A stretch of DNA of 64,000 bases from contig JALGSV010000008.1 of NCBI GenBank assembly GCA_029821755.1, positions 40,411-104,410 on the forward strand, in the 5' to 3' direction. The DNA is from Candidatus Zipacnadum vermilionense (GTDB lineage Bacteria; Armatimonadota; Zipacnadia; Zipacnadales; Zipacnadaceae). The notes beneath the pieces were generated by a model. That model searched no databases, was not told the origin of the DNA, and was given only the letters and a program-made list of their open reading frames with translations. The position numbers and the translations under genes are program-made. Positions 28,278 through 36,155 of this stretch are shown piece by piece; the stretch's first letter is position 1; each line of letters opens with the position of its first letter.

Positions 28278-28547
28278 TTAGCGGCGCAGACCCAGAGAAG
28301 CGATCAAGGTCCTGTATCTATTGACGTCCTTCTTCCGCAGATAATTCAGCAGCCGCCGGCGCTGGCCGACCAGCATGAGCAGGCCCCGGCGGGAGTGATG
28401 GTCCTTGCGGTGGATGCGCAGATGCTCGGTGAGGTACTGGACGCGGTTGGTCAGCAGTGCGACCTGAACTTCGGGGGAGCCGGTATCGCCCTCGTGTTGG
28501 GCGTACTCCTCGATGATCTCTTTCTTCTTCTCTACGGTCAGGGTCAT
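28278..28547 (-). CDS. rpsO: 30S ribosomal protein S15
   Basis: [56 protein letters not shown]. Confidence 0.98.
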   Translation of the reverse strand: MTLTVEKKKEIIEEYAQHEGDTGSPEVQVALLTNRVQYLTEHLRIHRKDHHSRRGLLMLVGQRRRLLNYLRKKDVNRYRTLIASLGLRR

Positions 28548-28590
28548 GCGAATACACCTGTTGTTCCTTACGAATCCGCTCCCCGGTGGA

Positions 28591-28613
28591 CCGCAGTGGC
28601 AAAGCCACTGCGG
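28591..28613 (-). promoter_or_regulatory. perfect hairpin in rpsO 5' leader
   Basis: CCGCAGTGGC-AAA-GCCACTGCGG, about 44 nt upstream of rpsO ATG. Confidence 0.55.
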
Positions 28614-28643
28614 AAGGGAGCAGACCGGCAGCCCTTGTACACT

Positions 28644-28743
28644 GATCGGTCCGGCTGCGCCGCCGGAAAACGAACGCGCCCGGCCGATCGCCGAGGCTGC
28701 TGTAGTTATGGTAACAGAAGGGGCCGGTAAAGTAAAGGTCGCC
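28644..28743 (-). repeat. copy 1 of duplicated promoter/leader element (upstream of rpsO)
   Basis: about 75 nt closely similar to 29932-30007 with inverted-repeat arms GATCGG/CCGATC. Confidence 0.65.
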
Positions 28744-28755
28744 CGGTCCCCGCAC

Positions 28756-29880
28756 CTATCTCAGCCTCCGCCAGGCGCGCTCGCAGGCCAGCAGATTCTC
28801 GGTCGGCCAATCGTGGCGCAGGCCCACTCCTGGTCCCAGGATGAAGCCCTCTCGACCGCAGTCGGCGAAGGCCCTTTCCACCGCCCGCTCCACTTGCTCC
28901 GGCGTCCCCCGCCCCAGATGCAGCGGCCCGCTGATCCCGCCCCACAGCGCCTTACTCGGCAAGCGCCGGCGAATCTCGCGCTGGTCCTGGGCGCTGGTAG
29001 CCGGGTCCCCCCCCAGCAGGCAGTCGAAGGCCACGCTGTCCAGTTCGCCCAGCAGTGGCGTGATCCCGGAATCCATCTGGTAGATGACCGGCGCTCCGGC
29101 CTCGTGGGCCAGCGCCACCTCCCGCAGCAGCGGCGGCTTCGCCAGTTGGGCGTAGAGGGTTGGGCTCCAGAAGTCGGTGGACTCGTACCATCCCCGCCGC
29201 AGGACCGCGTCAACGCCCAGCTCGAGCGCGAGCGCGAGCCGCTCCTGGAACGCCGCGTTGATGGGCGCGAGCAGGTCACACACGAAGTCCGGCTCTAGCA
29301 CCGCCCGCATCACAATCTCCTGGGGCCGGAAGAGCCATATCAGCCAGTCCAGACCGGCGGGCACCCCGGCCACCACCGGCACCTCAAACTCCTCCGCCAG
29401 CGCCCGCGCCTCCCCATGAGCCACCACCATCTGCTCCTGGTCGGCCTCGCTTTCGAGCGGGAAGAGGTACGGCAGCGCGGCGAGGTCCTCCCGCGTCTTG
29501 AAGGGAGGTTCCAGGTAGCGCGAGGGCCGGAAGTCGTCCCCCAGGGGGTACATGGTCGGCAACTCCCCCAGCCAATCCTCCGTTGCCCACAGCCGCTCCT
29601 CCAGGTCCCCCGCTGGGGTGTGCCACCACTGGACGAAGACTCTCCGGCCCTCGCGCTCCTCGAAGCGCGTCTCGGCTCTCACTTCCGGGGCGGGCGTGAG
29701 GAGAGCCGGGAGTTGGACATAGGTGTCCCAACCGCGCTCCCGGTACCAGGCCAGGCGCTCGCGCTCGGTGGTCCAGTTCGCCAGGGGGTGCCGGGGCTGA
29801 TCCCAAAAGCTCAGCACCAGCGGCACGTAGTCTACTTCTTGGCAGCGCCACGCCGCCAGCAGTCGCTCCCGTGTGGTCAT
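28756..29880 (-). CDS. uroporphyrinogen-III decarboxylase-like (URO-D superfamily) protein
   Basis: [61 protein letters not shown]. Confidence 0.8.
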   Translation of the reverse strand: MTTRERLLAAWRCQEVDYVPLVLSFWDQPRHPLANWTTERERLAWYRERGWDTYVQLPALLTPAPEVRAETRFEEREGRRVFVQWWHTPAGDLEERLWATEDWLGELPTMYPLGDDFRPSRYLEPPFKTREDLAALPYLFPLESEADQEQMVVAHGEARALAEEFEVPVVAGVPAGLDWLIWLFRPQEIVMRAVLEPDFVCDLLAPINAAFQERLALALELGVDAVLRRGWYESTDFWSPTLYAQLAKPPLLREVALAHEAGAPVIYQMDSGITPLLGELDSVAFDCLLGGDPATSAQDQREIRRRLPSKALWGGISGPLHLGRGTPEQVERAVERAFADCGREGFILGPGVGLRHDWPTENLLACERAWRRLR

Positions 29881-29904
29881 GGTACGTTTGCCCCCTTCTC
29901 CCCG

Positions 29905-30007
29905 GTTCGGCCTTCGGTCAGTGGCGCCCCCAGGAAACGAAATCGCCTGGCCGAACGCCGAAGCTACTCGCATCATGGTGGCATAGGAAGCGAGGAAAGT
30001 AAAGTCG
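29905..30007 (-). repeat. copy 2 of duplicated promoter/leader element (upstream of URO-D-like gene)
   Basis: see copy 1; inverted-repeat arms GTTCGGCC/GGCCGAAC. Confidence 0.65.
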
Positions 30008-30288
30008 CCTCAGGAGCCTGCCTTCCTATCTGGCGGCTCCCCCCCCCGGCGGAGCAAGCGCCCGTTTCCTTCCCCTCGGGACTGTAGTTCCCCCTTTCCC
30101 CAAGCCGCAGGCGCGGGAGAGGGGGCGAGGGGGTGAGGTAAGATACTCCGCCCGCGATCGCCTACCGACAGACTAGGGTCACACCCTCCGGCGGATGCCG
30201 GGTACCGCAGGGCGCTCATTCCCGGGCAGGATAGCAGCCGACCGGTATCGAATATCCCCGCCGCCACCATCCCTCCTCGGAGGTCCCC

Positions 30289-32034
30289 ATGGCGACTGCA
30301 TACCTCGGCCGGCCTTGCTGCAACTTCCAGTTCATGGACGTGGAGGTTCTCGTCGACCCGCGCGACGGCCTTGAGAAGGCCGTGTTGGGCAACTTCGCCT
30401 CCGGTGGCGTGGGCACGATCATCTTCGTAGACCCCCGCACCGGGGCCGAGGAGTCTCTCGACCTCCCCGGCGACAACGGCCCCGAAGGACTTCTCAACCT
30501 CGACAACCGCCGCCTGCTGGTAGCCTGCAGCGAGACCTACGGCTATCTGCACTCCCTCGACCTGACCACCCGCACCTGGGCCGAGCCGCTTCGGGTAGAG
30601 AGCGAAACCTACATCTGGAACCTCTGCCGCGCCTCCGACGGCCTTGTCTACGGCGGCACCTACCCCGGCTGCAAGCTACTGCGCTACGACCCGGAGCGGC
30701 ACGTGCTGGAGGACCTCGGTCACGTCTCCGACGACCCGGGGAACATGTACAGCCGCAACGTCTACGACGCAGCCGTGGGTTACGTACTCTTGGACTGCGG
30801 CATGGTCACTAGCGAAGTCATCGCCTACGACGTGGCCACCGGCGAGCGGTGCCACGTCGGCCCCCCCGGCGCGCAGGTCCGCGAGGTCACGGCCGACTAC
30901 GTCTGTCTTACCACCGGAAGCGGCGTCGAGTTCTACGCCCCGGGCACCTGGGAGCCGCTCCCCGACCTCTCCGACCGCCTTTCCCCGCCGCTGGAGGAGC
31001 CCTTCTCCCGCACCGGCCACGTCGCCTGGCTGAGCGACGGCGGCCTGGTGGGGGTACGCGGGCAGGACCTGGCGTACCGTCCTGCGGGCGAGTCGTCCGT
31101 CCGGCTTATCCCCCTCGACGCTCCCCGCCCGGCCACCCGCATCCACGAACTCGTCCAGGACGACCGGGGCGTGCTCTGGGGCGCCAGCGCCTTCGGCCAG
31201 ACCATCTTCTCCCATGATCCGGCCACCGGCGAGACGTGGAACTCCGGAGCAGTCTGCGACAACCCCGGCGAGGTCTATGGCATGGTCTGGGTCGACGAAC
31301 GGCTCTTCCTCTCCTCCTACTGTCAGGGAGACCACGTGGTCTACGATCCCTCCCTCCCCTGGGACCAGGTCAACAACCTCAACCCCCGCACGCTGGAAAG
31401 TGTCGCCCCGGCGCTGATCCGCCCCCTGGGGTGCAGCGTGCTCGGCCCCGACGGCGGCGTGTGGACCGGCTGGGGCGCCGCCTACGGCGTTTACGGCGGC
31501 GGTCTTTCTCGCGTGGACCCGGTGACGCTGCAGGTCAGGTCGTGGTACGACCCCGTCCCCGGCCAGGCCATCGGCCACCTGGCGACGGACGACCGCTACC
31601 TCTACCTGGCCACCGCCTCCTTCGCCAGCGGCCTCCCGCCGCTGCAGGAGCCCCTGCACTTCGCTGTCTGGGACCCCGCCGGTCAAGTGGTGGACGACGT
31701 CACCCTCAGCGAGGGCGAACACCCCGGCTCGCTGGCCGCAGTAGGCGGCAAGGTCCTGCTGCTCAGGCTCGACCGCCCGGAGATCCGCGTCTACGATCCC
31801 CAGGCGCTGTACTTCGAGGACTCGATCCCCCTCCCGGAGCCCTGCAGCAGCCTAATCGCGCTCGATCCGGGCAGGGCCTTGGCTTTCTCCGCGACGCGCC
31901 GCTTCCTGGTAACGATGCCCGGCGGGACCGTGGAGGACATAGGCGACATGCCGGGGAACGCCTCCGCGGTGGCGCTAGGGCGCGAGGGAGAGTTGTACGT
32001 GGCGGTGGGGGCGGATCTCTATCGAGTGGAGTGA
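30289..32034 (+). CDS. cytoplasmic beta-propeller protein
   Basis: repeated ..LLVACSETYGYLHSLDLTTRTW.. blade-like segments; no signal peptide. Confidence 0.7.
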   Translation: MATAYLGRPCCNFQFMDVEVLVDPRDGLEKAVLGNFASGGVGTIIFVDPRTGAEESLDLPGDNGPEGLLNLDNRRLLVACSETYGYLHSLDLTTRTWAEPLRVESETYIWNLCRASDGLVYGGTYPGCKLLRYDPERHVLEDLGHVSDDPGNMYSRNVYDAAVGYVLLDCGMVTSEVIAYDVATGERCHVGPPGAQVREVTADYVCLTTGSGVEFYAPGTWEPLPDLSDRLSPPLEEPFSRTGHVAWLSDGGLVGVRGQDLAYRPAGESSVRLIPLDAPRPATRIHELVQDDRGVLWGASAFGQTIFSHDPATGETWNSGAVCDNPGEVYGMVWVDERLFLSSYCQGDHVVYDPSLPWDQVNNLNPRTLESVAPALIRPLGCSVLGPDGGVWTGWGAAYGVYGGGLSRVDPVTLQVRSWYDPVPGQAIGHLATDDRYLYLATASFASGLPPLQEPLHFAVWDPAGQVVDDVTLSEGEHPGSLAAVGGKVLLLRLDRPEIRVYDPQALYFEDSIPLPEPCSSLIALDPGRALAFSATRRFLVTMPGGTVEDIGDMPGNASAVALGREGELYVAVGADLYRVE

Positions 32035-32042
32035 ACTGTAGC

Positions 32043-34562
32043 ATGCTTCAGGCCGTAAGACTATCGTTGCCACACCACGCGACACCGGGGATGGAACGCC
32101 TGGCCTCCCTCTTCCGCCGCCTCGTGGCCGAACGTTCCGGCGTGCCGGTCGAGAGGGGCGCTCCCGTGCCCAACTCCCTCACCGTCTCCCTCGCCCTCGA
32201 CCCCTCCCTCCCCGCGGAGGGCTACCGCCTCGCGCAGGAGCCGGGCGTCGTACGGATCACCGGAACCGACGAGCGCGGCCTGCGCTACGGGATGGGCCGG
32301 CTTCTCCATGAGGCCTCCTACGGGGAGGGCACCTTCACCCCCGGGCCCTGCAGCGGCACCTCCGCCCCCGATTGCCCCGTGCGTGGCATGTACCTGGCCT
32401 TCAACTTCAACAACTGGTACGTCGCCGCCCCGCGGGAGGAGGTCGCCCGCTACCTGGAGGAGCTTTCCCTCTGGGGGATCAACGCCATCATCCTGGGCTT
32501 CCTGGTGCCCGACCCGAAGGACACGGAGGCCACCGAGCGCCGCCGCGAGGACTACCGGCAGTTCCTCCGCCTCGCCAAGGACGCCGGCATGAGTGTCGGT
32601 TTCCTCGGCTCAGTCAACTGCGGCTTCCCCGATCCCCCGATGGAGGCCCTGGCCACCGACTTCCCCGACACCACCCCCCCCCGCCGTGGTCTGGCCGGCG
32701 TCCGCGTCTGCCCCAGCCACCCCGTCGGCCGCGAGTACCTGCGCCGCACCCTCGACTCCTTCCTGGTAGGCTATGAGGACCTCGGCCTGGACTATGTCGC
32801 CGCCTTCCCCTACGATGCCGGCGGCTGCGGCTGCGAGCAATGCTGGCCCTGGGGCGCACGGGGGTACCTGGAGATCAGCCGCGACTTCTCCGCTCTCGCC
32901 AAGGCCCGCTACCCGGAGTGCAAGTTCGTCCTGGCCACCTGGTGCTTCGACGTGCGCGAGGAGTCCGACGGCGAGTACGAGGGCCTGCACGCCGTACTGG
33001 AACAAGACGCCAGTTGGGTGGACTACCTCATGGTCGACTCCCACTTCGACTTCCCCTCGTGGCCGCTGGAGCACGGCGCGCCGGGCGGCGTGCCCCTGGT
33101 CAACTTCGCGGAGATAACCATGTGGGGCCGCTATCCCTGGGGTGGATCGGGGGCTAATCCCCTCCCCGCCCGCTTTGAGCGCCTCTGGGGCCAGGCCAGC
33201 CACCTCCTCCACGGCGGCTTCCCCTATTCAGAAGGCATTTTCGAGGATATCAACAAGGCCGTCGTCGCGCGCCTGTATTGGCACAAGCAGGCCAGCGCCG
33301 AGCAGGCGGTCCGCGAGTACGTGTCCTTTGAGTTCGGCCCGCAGGTGGTGGAGGAGGTCACCGAGGCCATCTACCTCCTGGAGAGCACCTACCCACTGGA
33401 GACCCGGACGCGGGAAGACGTCGAGCGGGCCTGGGCGTTACTGCAGGAGGCTGACGCTCAACTGACCCCACGCGCTCGCGCTTCCTGGCGCTGGCGCATT
33501 CTCTACCTGCGCGGGATGATCGACGCCGAGTTGCTGCACAACGACGGAAAGCCTACCGACGCCTGCAACGAGGCCTACGAGGAGCTGATCCGTATCTACC
33601 ACGCCGAGGAAGCCGATGGTCCAGTCACCCCCAAGGGCCCAAGCTGGTACGCCCGCCAGATCCAAGAAGAGCCGCCCCCGCCGGGGGCCGACCTACCATC
33701 GCCCTTAACCTGCGACTGGCACCTTCATTCCGAGCATTCGTGCGACGGCGCCTGCATGAAGGTGGCCGATCTGCCCGCCTTGGCGGCGGCGCGCGGAATC
33801 GTGGATTTCGGCCTCACCGACCACCTCCACACTCCCTACAACCTGCCGGACCTGCAGGCCTCCCGCCGTGCCTACCTGGCGACCGACCCCTCGCCTCGCT
33901 TCCACTTCGGCGTCGAGGCCAGCGTCGTCTCGCAGTGGGAACTGGACGAGCTGGCGCGCGGCGGCCACGACAATCCGGTCTACGGCCTGCGCCAGGGCGG
34001 CCCGCCCGGCGCCGCCCCGGCCCTCGGGATCACCGCCGAGGAGTTGGCCTCCCTGGGCGTGGAGTACGTCGTCGCCGGAGTGCACTGGCCGCTGTACGTA
34101 CCCTTCGAGCGCGAAGCGATCATCCGCGACTATCATCGCCAGAACATGTTCCTGGCCACCCACCCCTTGGTGACCATCATCGCCCACCCCTGGTGGTGGA
34201 TGGGCCACTGGCAGAGCGCCGACGGCATGTACCGCGCCGAGCCGTGGTTTGACCGCTTCGATGTCATCCCGCAGTCCATGCACGACGAGTTCGCGGCTGC
34301 CGCGATCCAGCACGGCAAAGCGGTCGAGATCAACCTCAACGCCTGCCTGTTCAACCCGAGCTACCCGGCGCGCTTCGGCCACGAGTACCTGGACTACCTG
34401 GCCGGGCTGCAGGCGTGCGGCGTGACCTTCTCGCTCGCCTCGGACAACCACTCGGCGACCTACACCCCACCCTTCGACCAGGCGGCCGAGCGCCTCGCAG
34501 CGGCGGGCATTCACGACCGTGACCTATGGCGCCTCCCGCCCCGGGCCGGGGCCGACGACTAA
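32043..34562 (+). CDS. fusion: glycosidase-like (GH20/alpha-glucuronidase-like) N-terminal region plus C-terminal PHP-domain phosphoesterase
   Basis: GTDERGLRYGMGRLLHE, PVRGMYLAFNFNNWYVAAPREEVARYLEELSLWGINAI, FPYDAGGCGCEQC; then CDWHLHSEHSCDGACMKV, FGLTDHLHTPYN, FGVEASV, HPWWW, SDNHS. Confidence 0.8.
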   Translation: MLQAVRLSLPHHATPGMERLASLFRRLVAERSGVPVERGAPVPNSLTVSLALDPSLPAEGYRLAQEPGVVRITGTDERGLRYGMGRLLHEASYGEGTFTPGPCSGTSAPDCPVRGMYLAFNFNNWYVAAPREEVARYLEELSLWGINAIILGFLVPDPKDTEATERRREDYRQFLRLAKDAGMSVGFLGSVNCGFPDPPMEALATDFPDTTPPRRGLAGVRVCPSHPVGREYLRRTLDSFLVGYEDLGLDYVAAFPYDAGGCGCEQCWPWGARGYLEISRDFSALAKARYPECKFVLATWCFDVREESDGEYEGLHAVLEQDASWVDYLMVDSHFDFPSWPLEHGAPGGVPLVNFAEITMWGRYPWGGSGANPLPARFERLWGQASHLLHGGFPYSEGIFEDINKAVVARLYWHKQASAEQAVREYVSFEFGPQVVEEVTEAIYLLESTYPLETRTREDVERAWALLQEADAQLTPRARASWRWRILYLRGMIDAELLHNDGKPTDACNEAYEELIRIYHAEEADGPVTPKGPSWYARQIQEEPPPPGADLPSPLTCDWHLHSEHSCDGACMKVADLPALAAARGIVDFGLTDHLHTPYNLPDLQASRRAYLATDPSPRFHFGVEASVVSQWELDELARGGHDNPVYGLRQGGPPGAAPALGITAEELASLGVEYVVAGVHWPLYVPFEREAIIRDYHRQNMFLATHPLVTIIAHPWWWMGHWQSADGMYRAEPWFDRFDVIPQSMHDEFAAAAIQHGKAVEINLNACLFNPSYPARFGHEYLDYLAGLQACGVTFSLASDNHSATYTPPFDQAAERLAAAGIHDRDLWRLPPRAGADD

Positions 34563-34580
34563 CGATGAGGAGGAATACTC

Positions 34581-35942
34581 ATGTCCAAGACCAAGCTCCA
34601 ACAGCAACTCGCCCTGCAGGGCGGCATGAAAGCGGTTAGCGGGATTGAGGGCAAAGGCAAGCCCAAGATCGGCATGGCCGAGTTCATGTCCCTCTCCGAG
34701 CGTTTCGGGTTCTCCAAGGAGGCGCTCCGCCGGATCCGCGAGGCGGTGAGCGAGCAGGACCTGCCCGAAGGCGGTCCCTTCCTCGCCCACTTTTACTCCG
34801 GCCTCACGGAGTCCAAGATCCGGGCCTTCGAGCGCGTCGCGCGGGAGACGTTCGGCGTCAAGTACGCGGTGGCGGTCAGCTCCGGCACCGCCGCCCTGCA
34901 TGCCGCCTTCGTCGCCGCCGGGGTCGGGCCGGGGACGGAGGTCGTCTGCCCCGCGATCGGCTTCTACGCCACCGCCGCGGCCGTCGTCATGGCCCGCGGC
35001 GTGCCCGTCTTCTGCGATGTGGACCTCTCCCTGGGCATGGACCCCGCGGCGCTGGAGAAGGCGATCACCCCACGCACCGTCGCTATCGCCCCCACTCATG
35101 TGATGGGCAGTGTCTGCGACATGTCCGCGATCATGAAGGTCGCGCGCAAGCATAAGCTCAAGGTCGTCGAGGACTGCGCCCAGTCTACCGGCGGCCAGTT
35201 CCGCGGCAAGTACGTCGGCACTATCGGCGACCTGGGCTGCTTCTCCATCTCCGCCTACAAGATCATCGGCGGCGGCGAAGGTGGGCTGGTGCTAACCAAC
35301 AGCAAGCGCCTGTACGAGCGTACCTGCTGTCTCATGGAGGGCGGCGGCTTATGGCGGCCGTCCCGCTTCGCCCCGCCGCGCTACCGCGGGGAGCTGTTTG
35401 TCGGTACCAACTACCGCATGTCCGAGCTGGAGGCCGCCGTCGATGTGGTCCAGCTCGGCAAGCTGCCCGCCATCGTGAAGCGCTTCCACCAGGTCAAGCA
35501 GCGGATCGTCGCCGCTCTGCAGCCCTTCCGCGAGATCACCTGGCAGAAGGCGAACGACCCGGAGGGGGAAATCGGCTACATGCTGCGGTTCTTCCCCGAG
35601 ACCACGGCGCTGGGGCGCAAGATCGAGACGGCGCTGAACGCGGAGGGCGTCGCCTGCGGCCTGCGGGGCGAGGGCGCCGCGCCCGACTGGCACATGTCGG
35701 CCTACATGTTCCCGCTGATCCTGCAGGCGGGCGGCCCCGAGACCAGCTGCCCCTTCGACTGCCCGCGCTACCTGGAGGCCGGCGGCGCACCCCAGTACAA
35801 ACCCGGCGACGTCCCGGTAGCCGAGGACCTCTTCAACCGGGCGATCTCGATCAACCTCAACCAGTGGTACACGGCCCGCGACTGCCGCAACATCGCCAAG
35901 GCGATCAATAAGGTGCTGGGAGTATATTGCACGCCCGCCTAG
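34581..35942 (+). CDS. DegT/DnrJ/EryC1/StrS family PLP aminotransferase
   Basis: AVSSGTAALHAAFVAAGVGPGTEV, EDCAQSTGG, SISAYKIIGGGEGG (PLP Lys). Confidence 0.92.
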   Translation: MSKTKLQQQLALQGGMKAVSGIEGKGKPKIGMAEFMSLSERFGFSKEALRRIREAVSEQDLPEGGPFLAHFYSGLTESKIRAFERVARETFGVKYAVAVSSGTAALHAAFVAAGVGPGTEVVCPAIGFYATAAAVVMARGVPVFCDVDLSLGMDPAALEKAITPRTVAIAPTHVMGSVCDMSAIMKVARKHKLKVVEDCAQSTGGQFRGKYVGTIGDLGCFSISAYKIIGGGEGGLVLTNSKRLYERTCCLMEGGGLWRPSRFAPPRYRGELFVGTNYRMSELEAAVDVVQLGKLPAIVKRFHQVKQRIVAALQPFREITWQKANDPEGEIGYMLRFFPETTALGRKIETALNAEGVACGLRGEGAAPDWHMSAYMFPLILQAGGPETSCPFDCPRYLEAGGAPQYKPGDVPVAEDLFNRAISINLNQWYTARDCRNIAKAINKVLGVYCTPA

Positions 35943-35971
35943 AGCGTACTTGAGGAGTCGAATCTGGGCCC

Positions 35972-36111
35972 CGTAGGGGCGAATGCTCCGCGAGGTCGTA
36001 TCCCGCGGAGCATCCGCCCTCGCATGCCACAGGCCGTGTGAATATTCAGGTTCTCGATGATCGCGGGCGGATATTGCCGAGCGAGTACGCTCGCCAGTAT
36101 CCGCCCCTACG
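35972..36111. repeat. compound nested inverted repeat
   Basis: outer arms CGTAGGGGCG (35972-35981)/CGCCCCTACG (36102-36111) enclosing two further hairpins. Confidence 0.75.
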
Positions 36112-36155
36112 AAGCCGCCAGGCTTTTCGTACACGCACTTAGAGGAGAGGTCGCC

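Noticed and set aside
31236-32042. N-terminal extension of the 1108-aa ORF (31236..34562)
   Set aside because: Out-of-frame overlap with the propeller gene, Arg/Pro-rich composition typical of spurious high-GC ORFs; real start is ATG 32043.
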